This document shows, in pieces, positions 8,677 through 17,474 of a stretch of 64,000 bases of DNA. Positions within the stretch are counted from its first letter, which is position 1, and the number at the start of each line of letters is the position of its first letter. The notes below the pieces were generated by a model. It searched no databases. It was not told the DNA's origin and saw nothing but the letters and a program-made list of their open reading frames with translations. The stretch covers positions 86,988 through 150,987 of the forward strand of contig CANQAR010000002.1 of assembly GCA_947588845.1 (NCBI GenBank), in the 5' to 3' direction. The position numbers and the translations under genes are program-made. The DNA is from an uncultured Lachnospiraceae bacterium (GTDB lineage: Bacteria > Bacillota > Clostridia > Lachnospirales > Lachnospiraceae).

Positions 8677-10002
8677 TCATTCCAGCCTCAGATTTTCCTT
8701 TTCATCCACGACAAGGGATGAACTGTAAAACTTTTCTGCAGCCTGCTCCAGATACCAGCTGTCCTCTGCGCCTGCCGTTTCATAAGGAGAATGCATCGCA
8801 AGCTGCGCCAGGCCGATATCCACTGTGTAGGGAGAGACCTGTGCGTTCAGGATATTTCCGAGCGTGGAGCCGCCCACGACATCTGAATGATTGACATAAA
8901 TCTGCCACAGAACCCCCGCCTGCTGGCAAAGCATCTTGAATACAGCAGCGCTTCTCGCATCTGTCGTATACTTCTGATACGCATTATATTTGATAACAAT
9001 CCCGCCGTTCATGCGCGGCCGGTTCTGCGCATCCGACTTCTCCGGATAAGCAGGATGAACCGCATGCGCATTGTCCGCGGATATTATAAAGCTTGAAGCA
9101 AGCGCCGTCATCAGCTTCTCTCTTCCGCCTCCCAGCCCGCAGCAGATTCTCTCCAGTGTGTACGGAAGAAACGTTGAAGCAGCGCCCTGCCGGCTTCTGC
9201 TTCCAACCTCCTCATTGTCAAACACACAGAACATTTTTACGCTCTTTTTATTTTTCGCCCGCAGAAATCCCTGAAGCGACGCAAAAAGACACTGAAGGTC
9301 ATCCAGCCTCGGACTCGATATAAATTCTTCATCCGCTCCTGTGAAAGTCCCTTTCTGACGGTTGTAAAGATAAAACTCCGCCCCCAGAAGATCTTCTTCT
9401 TTCACTCCGGCTTCCTCCGCTGCCAGAGCAAGAAATTTTCTCTTCCCCGGACCCTGCGCGTACAGCGGGCAGAGATCCCGCTGCACCTTATATTTGTACC
9501 CGTCATTTGCCTCCCGGTTCAGATGAATCGCAAGACTGGGAATGATCAGCAGATCCCTGTCAATATTTACAAGTACGGAGCTTATTCCCTCCGGCGTTCT
9601 CACGAGCAGTCTGCCCGCGGCTGACAGAGGACGGTCAAACCATGGAGCCAGAAGAGCTCCCCCATACTTCTCCACATTGAGCCTGACATATCCGCTGCCT
9701 TCCAGTTCCGGGATTTCCTTGATCTTAAAAGACGGCGAATCGGTATGGCTGCAGATCATCTGAAATCCTTCAAAGGACTGCTCCGGTATTGAAAATGCAA
9801 TCAGAGAAGATCCGTTCCGCATGACATAGTAATCCCGACCCGGCGTAAGCTTCCACTCCCTGTTTTCCTGCAGACGTACAAACCCCTGCTGTTCCAGCTC
9901 GGCAGCAGTATTTTCCGCAGTATGAAAACTGGTCGGGCTTTTCTGTATAAAATCCAGAAGTTTCTGTGCGCTTTCCCTGCTTCTGCTTCCTTTTTCCGAC
10001 AT
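8677..10002 (-). CDS. M18 family aminopeptidase (aspartyl/leucyl type)
   Basis: 441 residues, a cytosolic dinuclear-zinc aminopeptidase of family M18 that trims N-terminal residues, often acidic ones. Metal and catalytic motifs are visible: CSHTDSPSFKIK near residue 85, FDNEEVGSRSRQGA near 260 and SADNAHAVHPAYPEK near 310, with a C-terminal histidine in LAMHSPYETAGAED. Start at ATG 10002 with AGGAG upstream. It stands between the acidic repeat lipoprotein and metQ, with its own upstream hairpin. Confidence 0.93.
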   Translation of the reverse strand: MSEKGSRSRESAQKLLDFIQKSPTSFHTAENTAAELEQQGFVRLQENREWKLTPGRDYYVMRNGSSLIAFSIPEQSFEGFQMICSHTDSPSFKIKEIPELEGSGYVRLNVEKYGGALLAPWFDRPLSAAGRLLVRTPEGISSVLVNIDRDLLIIPSLAIHLNREANDGYKYKVQRDLCPLYAQGPGKRKFLALAAEEAGVKEEDLLGAEFYLYNRQKGTFTGADEEFISSPRLDDLQCLFASLQGFLRAKNKKSVKMFCVFDNEEVGSRSRQGAASTFLPYTLERICCGLGGGREKLMTALASSFIISADNAHAVHPAYPEKSDAQNRPRMNGGIVIKYNAYQKYTTDARSAAVFKMLCQQAGVLWQIYVNHSDVVGGSTLGNILNAQVSPYTVDIGLAQLAMHSPYETAGAEDSWYLEQAAEKFYSSSLVVDEKENLRLE

Positions 10003-10033
10003 TCGTTTTCCACTCCTGTACTATAAATTCCCA

Positions 10034-10050
10034 TGCCCGCGCTGCGGGCA
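10034..10050. repeat. Short GC hairpin before the M18 peptidase gene
   Basis: TGCCCGC-GCT-GCGGGCA, a perfect 7-bp stem with a 3-base loop. The sense-strand sequence after the stem (ATGGGAATTTAT) matches that before the flippase (ATGGGAGTTTAT near 1440), so the two are copies of one element placed shortly before a gene start. Confidence 0.7.
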
Positions 10051-10072
10051 CTACCGCGAAGAATTCCTCGAT

Positions 10073-13006
10073 TTACTGGCCAAGATCCAGAGAAATTCCA
10101 AGTTTGTCAAGTTCTCCCTGACTGAAATAGACCGTTCCATTATCAACGGCAGCCGCGCATCCGTTTTTGACCTGCTCCTCACTGGAGCCAATCACAGGAA
10201 TCCCCACCTCGTCCGCATATGCCGTGACGACATTCACCACGGAATTGACAATCTCATCATCGATAATCAGGATTCCATACACTTCTCCCACCAGCTCAGC
10301 GGCAGCAAAGTCAATATCTTCCAGGCTGGTAACCGTCGCTTCCACAAGCTCCATATTGTACTCTTCCGCCGTATCCTTGTAGACCCCGACAAGTTCTCTT
10401 GTTTCCTGATTTCCTCTTGTGTAGATAATCCCGACAGTAGCAAGATCCGGAACCAGCCACTTCGCAAGCTTGAACTGCGCTTCAACCGGATCTTTCGGCC
10501 ATAGCGGAAGTCCGTTCTCCGCCACCGCAGCCTCTGTCTCTGCTGCGGATGTCTCTGCTGCCGAAACTTCCGCCTCCGCTGCGAGTCCGGCCATCAGTTC
10601 CTCCACGTTCTGACCTTCTCCGGCCAGCATACTCTTATATTCTGCAATAATCGCGCTGTCCGAATCCAGGTAATTGTATTCCGAGAGAAATTCCGATTTC
10701 ACATACGCCGTTTCAACATCTCCGTCCTTCTCAAAAGCGATCTCTGACCACTCTCCATCTCCGCCGTCGAGAACCGGAACTTCCTCTCCGCCTTCAAATT
10801 TCCCGATTTTATTGTCTTCCGAATCGCTGTTCGGTTCACTGCGGACATTGACATTTTCCGCGACAACCCGAAGCTGTTCGGCAGGAACCAGATATTCCGT
10901 CTTGACGTACCCTGCATCTATCCCGGCATCCGATTCATATTTGACCAGAGACCAGCCATCCTCTCTGTTTTCAAGAATGATCACCTTATTGCCCGGTTTG
11001 AGCAATGCTTTCGATTCCGTATCTGTCGAAGCTCCCTCTCTCACATTCACACGTTCAATGGACGCTCCAAGCTGAATGCCTGCCTCTTCCTCCTCGGACT
11101 CTGTCTCTGTTTCGCTCTCAGATTCACTCATCTGCTGCTCTTCTGCGGTTTCTTCCTCTGTCTCCGTCTCTGCTTCGCTCTCAGATTCACTCATCTGCTG
11201 CTCTTCTGCAGTTTCTGCCTCTGTTTCATTCTCAGATTCCGCAGACTGCTCATCTCCGGACTCTGACTCTGCTTCGCTTCCGGATTCCGCAGACAACTCA
11301 TCTCCGGACTCTACTTCGCTTCCAGATTCCGCAAACTGCTCATCTCCGGACTCTGCTTCGCTTCCAGATTCCGCAGACTGCCCATTTTCGGACTCTGCCT
11401 CACTTCCGGATTCCGCTTCGCTCATTGCTTCCTCGGCAGGACTGTTCTCCAGACTGCTCTCTGTCTCAGGCTCCTCTTCACTCTCAGATTCATCTATCTG
11501 CTGTTCCTCTGCGATTTCCGCATCTGTTTCACTCTCAGATTCCGCAGGCAGCCCATCTTCCGACTCCGCCTCACTTCCGGATTCCGCTTCGCTCATTGCT
11601 TCCACGGCAGAACTGTTCTCCGGACTGCTCTCTGTCTCATCAAAATCCGCTTCGCTCTCAGATTCACTCATCTGCTGTTCCTCTGCTGTTTCCGCATCTG
11701 TTTCATTCTCAGATTCCGCAGACTGCTCATTTCCGGACTCCGTCTCGCTTCCGGATTCTGCTTCTCTCATTGCTTCCTCGGCAGGACTGCTCTCCGGACT
11801 GCTTTCTGTCTCAGACACCTCTTCACTCTCAGATTCCGCAGACTGCTCATCTCCGGCCTCCGTCTCGCTTCCGGATTCTGCTTCTCTCATTGCTTCCCCG
11901 GCAGGACTGCTCTCTGTCTCATCAAAATCCGCTTCGCTCTCAGATTCATTCATCTGCTGCTCTCCTGCGGTTTCTTCCTCTGTTTCATTCTCAGATTCCA
12001 CAGACTGTTCATCTTCGGACTCTGCTTCGTTTCCAGATTCTACAGACAGCCCATCTCCAATCTCCGCCTCGCTTCCGGATTCCGCTTCACTCGTCTCCTC
12101 CCCGGCAAGACTGCCCTCCGGCGTGGCTTCTGTTCCGGAACCTGGTTCTGTCTCAAACTCTGTCACTATGCCGTCTTCATCCACGACTTCGATGAATGCG
12201 TCTCCCGAATCCTCTGCCTCATCTCCGTTCGCTTTACTTCCGGATTCTCCTTCCGTTTCTGAAACCTCCCCCGAGGCTTCCGCACTGCGTCCCGCAGTCA
12301 CAATCGTGTCCGCGCTTTCTGTTCCGGGTTCCGGTTCTGTCTCAGACTCTGCCGCTGCAGTCTTTGTCTCTGTAACGGATTCCTCCGCTCCAAATCCCCC
12401 TGCTTCTTCCTCAATAATGAGTACCTCTTCTGCTCCCGTTTCTTCCGGTTCTACGGTCTGTCCCGCCGCCTGTGTGGCGCTTATCTCCTTCCCCGCTGTG
12501 GTTTCTCCCGGAATTTTCTCAGGCTCCGCGTCCGACGCAGCGCTTCCTGTCCCGGACCCATCGTCTTCCTCCCCGCTCCACGTAGTGATACCCTGCCAGA
12601 TCCTTCCTGCGGACGGCCTTTTTTCCTGTGTTCCGTCCTCAGTCTCTGCCGCAGCATCAATATCCGCCGTATTTTCGGCTTCTCCTGCGGCGCCACTTGG
12701 CAGACCTGTCTCTTCGTCCAGAACCGCTTCCTGCCCATCCGACACTGCTCCGCTGCTTTCCTCCTGGGAAACCTGTGCGGTTTTTTCTGTCTGATAAGAA
12801 AGCTCTCCTGCAGGCGCAGCTTCTGTCTGAACGGCATTCTCCGCCCCGGACACCACTTCCATATCCATGACTTCGATCGATTGCGGTTCCGTCTGCGTCT
12901 GTGTCTGTATCTCTGTCTTTCCTGGGTTCAGGGTTCTCCCGCATCCTGAGACAGATACGGCAGTCAGAGAAATCCCAAGCATCAGGGTTATCACTCTGTA
13001 TCTCAT
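10073..13006 (-). CDS. Acidic repeat lipoprotein with SH3 pair and substrate-binding-like C-terminus
   Basis: About 977 residues. The likely start is ATG 13006 (ribosome site AGGTGG), giving a lipoprotein signal MRYRVITLMLGISLTAVSVS then GC, a good lipobox. Residues ~25-245 are Glu/Thr-rich. Residues ~245-645 are a long run of Ser-Glu repeats (units such as ESGSEAES, AEEQQMSESESE). Two bacterial SH3 domains follow at ~650-710 (VNVREGAS) and ~712-775 (VNVRSEPN). After a linker, residues ~842-977 resemble the second half of an ABC substrate-binding protein of the TrpX type (VGIIYTRG, VVNVVTAYADEVGIPVIGSS, NGCAAAVDNG). The first lobe is missing, so ligand transport is doubtful. A cell-wall-spanning anchored protein is the best guess. 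Confidence 0.75.
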   Translation of the reverse strand: MRYRVITLMLGISLTAVSVSGCGRTLNPGKTEIQTQTQTEPQSIEVMDMEVVSGAENAVQTEAAPAGELSYQTEKTAQVSQEESSGAVSDGQEAVLDEETGLPSGAAGEAENTADIDAAAETEDGTQEKRPSAGRIWQGITTWSGEEDDGSGTGSAASDAEPEKIPGETTAGKEISATQAAGQTVEPEETGAEEVLIIEEEAGGFGAEESVTETKTAAAESETEPEPGTESADTIVTAGRSAEASGEVSETEGESGSKANGDEAEDSGDAFIEVVDEDGIVTEFETEPGSGTEATPEGSLAGEETSEAESGSEAEIGDGLSVESGNEAESEDEQSVESENETEEETAGEQQMNESESEADFDETESSPAGEAMREAESGSETEAGDEQSAESESEEVSETESSPESSPAEEAMREAESGSETESGNEQSAESENETDAETAEEQQMSESESEADFDETESSPENSSAVEAMSEAESGSEAESEDGLPAESESETDAEIAEEQQIDESESEEEPETESSLENSPAEEAMSEAESGSEAESENGQSAESGSEAESGDEQFAESGSEVESGDELSAESGSEAESESGDEQSAESENETEAETAEEQQMSESESEAETETEEETAEEQQMSESESETETESEEEEAGIQLGASIERVNVREGASTDTESKALLKPGNKVIILENREDGWSLVKYESDAGIDAGYVKTEYLVPAEQLRVVAENVNVRSEPNSDSEDNKIGKFEGGEEVPVLDGGDGEWSEIAFEKDGDVETAYVKSEFLSEYNYLDSDSAIIAEYKSMLAGEGQNVEELMAGLAAEAEVSAAETSAAETEAAVAENGLPLWPKDPVEAQFKLAKWLVPDLATVGIIYTRGNQETRELVGVYKDTAEEYNMELVEATVTSLEDIDFAAAELVGEVYGILIIDDEIVNSVVNVVTAYADEVGIPVIGSSEEQVKNGCAAAVDNGTVYFSQGELDKLGISLDLGQ

Positions 13007-13045
13007 TTTTACCACCTTTCCCGGTTTTTTCAAACCGTTATGCAA

Positions 13046-13074
13046 AGAGCGCCCCAGATAAACTGCGGCGCTCT
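13046..13074 (-). terminator. Terminator after pnp
   Basis: AGAGCGCC (13046-13053) pairs with GGCGCTCT (13067-13074). In the minus direction the stem is followed by TTTGCAT. A second small GC hairpin (GGCAGC.. GCTGCC) lies just before it. Fits the end of the pnp transcript. Confidence 0.65.
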
Positions 13075-13145
13075 GTTCAAAACTCGCAGGCAGCGCAGGC
13101 TGCCGCTTTCACTGTAGAAAACCGCACATCTGCTGTCTCCACATG

Positions 13146-15242
13146 TTATTTACGTTTTTCCTTTACATCTTTGATGCTGAAGCTCATCCTTCCCATCTTG
13201 TCCTTACCGAGGCAGACAACCTTTACCTTGTCTCCAAGAGTCAGGACATCCTCCACGCGGTTGATCCGCTCCTTTGCGATCTTGGAGATATGGACCATCC
13301 CTTCCTTGCCCGGGGCAAACTCGATGAATGCTCCAAACTCTTTGATGCTGACAACTTCGCCGGTAAATACCTGGCCGGCCTCAAAATCCGTCACAATAAT
13401 GCGGATCATGTCGGCCGCTTTATCCATCATCTCCTGATCCGTACCGCATATGGATACGGCTCCGTCGTCCGTAATATCAATCTTCACGCCTGTACGCTCG
13501 ATGATCGTATTGATCGTCTTGCCGCGCTGTCCGACAACATCTCCGATCTTCTGCGGGTCAATCATAATCTGGATGATCTTCGGCGCATATTTGCCGACGC
13601 TCTCGCGCGGCTTTGCGATGCACGGAAGCATGATCTCATTCAGGATATATTCTCTTGCTTCTTTCGTTCTCGCAATCGCCTCTTTCACGATGTCTTTTGT
13701 CAGGCCATGGATCTTGATGTCCATCTGAATCGCCGTGATTCCGTCATGCGTTCCCGCAACCTTGAAATCCATATCGCCGAAGAAATCCTCGAGACCCTGG
13801 ATATCCGTAAGAACAATGTAGTCGTCATCCGTATCTCCGGTCACAAGTCCGCAGGAAATACCTGCAACCGGCTTTTTGATCGGAACGCCGGCCGCCATCA
13901 GGGACATTGTGGACGCGCAGACACTCGCCTGGGAAGTTGAGCCGTTCGATTCAAACGTCTCAGACACAGTGCGGATTGCGTACGGGAACTCTTCCTCGGA
14001 CGGAAGCACCGGAACCAGCGCTTTCTCCGCAAGGGCTCCATGACCAATCTCACGGCGTCCCGGTCCGCGGCTGACTTTTGTCTCGCCAACGGAGTAGGAC
14101 GGGAAGTTATAATGATGCATATATCTCTTGTTCTGAATATTCTCGTCAAGCCCGTCAACACGCTGCATCTCAGACAGCGGGGCAAGCGTCGTGACCGTAC
14201 AGATCTGAGTCTGTCCGCGCGTGAACATCGCGGACCCGTGCACTCTCGGAATGATATCAACTTCGGCCGCAAGCGGACGAATCTGTGTGATGGCACGGCC
14301 GTCAGGTCTCTTGTGATCCTTCAGGATCATCTTGCGGACCGTCTTCTTCTGATACTGATAAAGCGCCTCGGAGAGAAGTCCCAGCCATTCTTCCTTCTCT
14401 GCAAAAGCTTCCTCAAGCTTTGCCTGAATCTGACGGATATTTTCCTCACGCACCTGCTTCACATCCGTAAATACTGCTTCTTCCATCTCCGCCGGAGGTA
14501 CGATCTCCTTCATCGCGTCAAACAATTCTTCCGGAATCGCGCAGCTCTCATACGTATGCTTCGGCTTTCCTACTTCCGCAACCATCTGATTGATGAACTC
14601 AAGGATCTTCAGGTTGATATCATGGCATTTATAGATCGCGTCGATCATGACTTCTTCCTTCACCTCATTGGCTCCGGCCTCAATCATGATGACTTTCTCT
14701 CCCGTGGAAGCCACGGTAAGCTGAAGATCGCCGGTATCCCACTGATACTGGGACGGGTTTACAATAAATTCTCCATCGATCATGCCCATCTGAGTCATCG
14801 CGCACGGCCCGTCAAACGGAATATCAGAAATGGCTGTCGCAATCGCAGAACCGAGCATCGCTGTAATTTCAGGACGGCACTCCGGATCCACGGACATGAC
14901 CATGTTGTTCAGCGTGACATCATTGCGGTAATCCTTCGGAAACAGCGGACGCATCGGGCGGTCGATCACACGCGAAGTGAGAACCGCATTTTCGGAAGCT
15001 TTCCCCTCTCTCTTGTTAAAACCTCCCGGAATCTTTCCGACAGAATACAGCTTCTCCTCATATTCGACACTGAGCGGGAAAAAATCAATTCCTTCGCGCG
15101 GCTTCTCCGATGCGGTCGCCGTGGACAGCACCGTCGTCTCCCCATAGTGCATGAATGCGCAGCCATTTGCCTGTGCTCCGACACGGCCTACGTCTACCGT
15201 CAGTGTCCTTCCTCCAATTTCCATTGAAAAACTCTTGTACAT
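13146..15242 (-). CDS. pnp: Polynucleotide phosphorylase
   Basis: About 698 residues. PNPase is the phosphorolytic 3'-5' exoribonuclease of mRNA decay. Two RNase PH-like halves are seen (first with GGFNKREGKASENAVL and RPMRPLFPKDYRNDV; second with RVHGSAMFTRGQTQ and FPYAIRTVSE), then a KH domain (IIERTGVKIDI) and a C-terminal S1 domain (GEVVSIKEFGAFIEF). The start is ATG 15242 with AGGAG upstream; the reading frame is open 12 codons further but with no ribosome site. Follows rpsO, the usual partner. Confidence 0.96.
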   Translation of the reverse strand: MYKSFSMEIGGRTLTVDVGRVGAQANGCAFMHYGETTVLSTATASEKPREGIDFFPLSVEYEEKLYSVGKIPGGFNKREGKASENAVLTSRVIDRPMRPLFPKDYRNDVTLNNMVMSVDPECRPEITAMLGSAIATAISDIPFDGPCAMTQMGMIDGEFIVNPSQYQWDTGDLQLTVASTGEKVIMIEAGANEVKEEVMIDAIYKCHDINLKILEFINQMVAEVGKPKHTYESCAIPEELFDAMKEIVPPAEMEEAVFTDVKQVREENIRQIQAKLEEAFAEKEEWLGLLSEALYQYQKKTVRKMILKDHKRPDGRAITQIRPLAAEVDIIPRVHGSAMFTRGQTQICTVTTLAPLSEMQRVDGLDENIQNKRYMHHYNFPSYSVGETKVSRGPGRREIGHGALAEKALVPVLPSEEEFPYAIRTVSETFESNGSTSQASVCASTMSLMAAGVPIKKPVAGISCGLVTGDTDDDYIVLTDIQGLEDFFGDMDFKVAGTHDGITAIQMDIKIHGLTKDIVKEAIARTKEAREYILNEIMLPCIAKPRESVGKYAPKIIQIMIDPQKIGDVVGQRGKTINTIIERTGVKIDITDDGAVSICGTDQEMMDKAADMIRIIVTDFEAGQVFTGEVVSIKEFGAFIEFAPGKEGMVHISKIAKERINRVEDVLTLGDKVKVVCLGKDKMGRMSFSIKDVKEKRK

Positions 15243-15333
15243 ACCATCTCTCCTTTTCCTGAAGCGGTGCATCTGCACAGCTTTCTCTTCTTAATTTTCA
15301 GTAAAATGATCTCAGTCAGCCCGCCATATTATC

Positions 15334-15392
15334 AACCGGCTTTCATGGCACTGCCCTCCGTGCAGACGGAGACAATCCTTTTCCCGCCGGTT
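15334..15392 (-). promoter_or_regulatory. Nested hairpin in the pnp leader
   Basis: AACCGGC (15334-15340) pairs with GCCGGTT (15386-15392), enclosing CTCCGT-GCAG-ACGGAG (15356-15371). It lies about 90 bases before pnp. In other bacteria pnp controls its own mRNA through a leader stem; this is a candidate for such a site. Nothing else was found in the 15279-15546 gap. Confidence 0.45.
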
Positions 15393-15546
15393 TTATAAAT
15401 GAGCGGATAGTATGCATGGAGTCCGAAACAACTGAAAAAAGGATTTTCAAACACTTCCAAAATCCGCTTTTCAGTGGTCTCGGCATTTTCCCGCAGAACA
15501 TCCGCTCCAGATGCGCCGCCGCGGGGCTGCGCGGCTTACACAAAGC

Positions 15547-15566
15547 AGGGCGGAATACTCCGCCCT
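15547..15566 (-). terminator. Hairpin just after rpsO
   Basis: AGGGCGGA (15547-15554) and TCCGCCCT (15559-15566) form an 8-bp stem directly downstream of the rpsO stop. The following T content (TGCTTTGTGT) is weak, so it is likely a partial terminator or processing site between rpsO and pnp. Confidence 0.55.
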
Positions 15567-15577
15567 CAGTTTGCTGC

Positions 15578-15844
15578 TTACTTTCTGATACCCAGTCTGG
15601 CGATCAGTGTACGATATCCTTCCAGATCCGTCTTTCTCAGATATGCGAGAAGTCCTCTTCTCTGGCCAACCATTTTCAGAAGTCCTCTTCTGGAATGATG
15701 ATCCTTCGGATGCTCTTTCAGATGCTCTGTAAGCTCCTGAATCCTTGCTGTCAGTACTGCGACCTGTACCTCCGGTGAACCTGTATCTCCCGGTTTTCTC
15801 GCGTACTCGTTGATAATCGCCGTCTTCTTTTCCTTAGAAATCAT
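15578..15844 (-). CDS. rpsO: 30S ribosomal protein S15
   Basis: 88 residues, full-length S15, which binds the central domain of 16S rRNA early in assembly. Family blocks are clear: [36 protein letters not shown] and [11 protein letters not shown] 15844 has AGGAGG seven bases upstream. It has its own promoter and an untranslated leader of about 110 bases, and precedes pnp as in most bacteria. Confidence 0.98.
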   Translation of the reverse strand: MISKEKKTAIINEYARKPGDTGSPEVQVAVLTARIQELTEHLKEHPKDHHSRRGLLKMVGQRRGLLAYLRKTDLEGYRTLIARLGIRK

Positions 15845-15990
15845 AATTTTCCTCCTGTCTGATAAACACCTGCTGCTAAGAAGCGGGCCGGAAAACTCCT
15901 CACCTCCGGGCAGCGGCTGATTCTGCCGGGCGCGTTTTTCGCTTTCCCAAACACGTTTTTTACTATAGCATATTCTTTTTTGAGCGTCAA
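15845..15990 (-). promoter_or_regulatory. rpsO promoter and leader
   Basis: On minus, TTGACG (15990-15985), a 17-base spacer and TATAGT (15967-15962). The ~110-base leader can fold, for example CCGGCAG with CTGCCCGG, just upstream of the ribosome site. S15 commonly represses its own mRNA through leader structures, so this is a plausible S15 leader; no exact known motif was recognised. Confidence 0.6.
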
Positions 15991-16064
15991 CAAAAAAATC
16001 CTGTTATTTGGCGGATAAAAAACCTGTTTCTTCCACATCGGTCTGTTTCCTTTTGTTCCGTCTG

Positions 16065-16511
16065 TCAGAGTTCATACCGCCCCGCAAACATCAGAAACAG
16101 GATTCCGCCGACCACAACCAGCCCCAGTGAAACTCCATAGGACAGTGCGGACAAAAAATCCCATTTCCGATCCGTCAGGATCTGATAACGCTCCGGTTCT
16201 CCGGGATCATAGCAAAGCTCCAGCCTCTGTCCCACATAATATGGGCATGGATAGGTGGTCGCCTGACTTTTCACTTCCACCAGACGGCCCCGCGCAAAAA
16301 ATTCAATCACCGCATACTGCCGGTCATGAAACTCCGTGCGGTTTTTCTCTCCGTCTGCAGGTTCGGTAATAATATGTACTACGTGCCCCCGGGCTTTCTC
16401 CGCATAAGTGCGCCTGACTTTTTCCATATGACGGCAGACAGCCGAGGCCGCCGCGAGAACCGCCGCAAATACAAAACAGACAAAGCTTGCAGTCCACAGA
16501 TTACTGTTCAC
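16065..16511 (-). CDS. Small membrane protein, DUF3592-like
   Basis: 148 residues with one helix at each end (about residues 5-27 and 120-142) and a soluble middle. The middle contains YVGQRLELCYDPGEPERYQI, the pattern of DUF3592-type proteins of unknown function. Its start overlaps the end of ribF by 11 bases, so it belongs to that operon, although it has no evident link to flavin or RNA metabolism. Confidence 0.65.
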   Translation of the reverse strand: MNSNLWTASFVCFVFAAVLAAASAVCRHMEKVRRTYAEKARGHVVHIITEPADGEKNRTEFHDRQYAVIEFFARGRLVEVKSQATTYPCPYYVGQRLELCYDPGEPERYQILTDRKWDFLSALSYGVSLGLVVVGGILFLMFAGRYEL

Positions 16512-17397
16512 GGAAATACTCCTTTCCGGACAAAATGTCCCTGTGCATCTGCTCTTTCAGTTTTTCCAGCGAATCGAACCGGTACTCCGGCCTTCTGAAT
16601 GAGAGAAGTTCCACTACGATCTCCCGATCATAAAGTTCCCCTGCGAAATCATACAGATATGTCTCAACCCCGACAAAACTTCCGTCCACCGTCGGTTTGC
16701 AGCCAATATTGGTAATGCCGCGGTAATATGTTTCACCGCAGCGAACCCGGGTAAAGTAAACTCCGTTGGGAGGCAGAAGCTTGTCCTTCTCCGGTATCAG
16801 ATTCACCGTCGGCATACCGATCGTACGCCCGAGCTGCCTCCCATGCCGGACAATTCCGGATACGGAATAACCATATCCAAGCAGATTCTTCACCAGCTCC
16901 ATGTTTCCTTCCCGCATCGCCTCGCGTACATAAGTACTGCTGATCACGCGTCCATCCAGCCGCTCTTTCTCAAGGATATCCACCTGTATTCCATAAGTCT
17001 CCTGCCTGTCACGCAGAAAAAGTGCGTCGCCGCTTCGCTGATATCCAAACCGGAAATCTGTTCCGACCGCCAGATAAGCGGTCTTCAGTTTCTTCAAAAG
17101 TACTTCTTCCACAAACTGTCCCGGTCCCATTCCCAGAATCTCCGGGATAAAGGGACATTCAATCATACAGTCAATACCGGCATGCTCAAGCATTTTTCTC
17201 TTTTCCGGACTCGTAAGAAGACGGGGCACACCAGGAGGAGCGATGACGAACACCGCGCTTGCAAGGCCCTGCTCTTTTGCCGCGAGAATCCTGTTGATCA
17301 GCTTTTGATGTCCGAGATGAAGTCCGTCAAATTTCCCAAGCGTTACAGCAGTCGGAACTTCCGAATAAAAATCTGTCGTTCCATAAAAATACTTCAT
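16501..17397 (-). CDS. ribF: Bifunctional riboflavin kinase/FAD synthetase
   Basis: About 298 residues. RibF phosphorylates riboflavin to FMN and adenylates FMN to FAD. The N-terminal nucleotidyltransferase motif GKFDGLHLGHQKLI is at residues ~22-35, and ISSTYVRE closes that domain. The C-terminal flavokinase has GRTIGMPTVNL and YYRGITNIGCKPTV. The true start is ATG 17397, with GGAGGGG upstream; the open frame extends back into truB without a ribosome site. Follows truB as in many bacteria. Confidence 0.95.
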   Translation of the reverse strand: MKYFYGTTDFYSEVPTAVTLGKFDGLHLGHQKLINRILAAKEQGLASAVFVIAPPGVPRLLTSPEKRKMLEHAGIDCMIECPFIPEILGMGPGQFVEEVLLKKLKTAYLAVGTDFRFGYQRSGDALFLRDRQETYGIQVDILEKERLDGRVISSTYVREAMREGNMELVKNLLGYGYSVSGIVRHGRQLGRTIGMPTVNLIPEKDKLLPPNGVYFTRVRCGETYYRGITNIGCKPTVDGSFVGVETYLYDFAGELYDREIVVELLSFRRPEYRFDSLEKLKEQMHRDILSGKEYFREQ

Positions 17398-17474
17398 GTA
17401 TTTATCCCCTCCGTACCGGCAGTGTCCAGTATTCTTTTTTGCAGAAGCCGTTTTGAATAAATCCGCCGCTCTGC

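Noticed and set aside
11005..12794. Long plus-strand frames opposite the acidic lipoprotein
   Set aside because: They are Ser/Asp/Leu-rich mirror images of the Ser-Glu repeats, with no ribosome site, signal or family motif.
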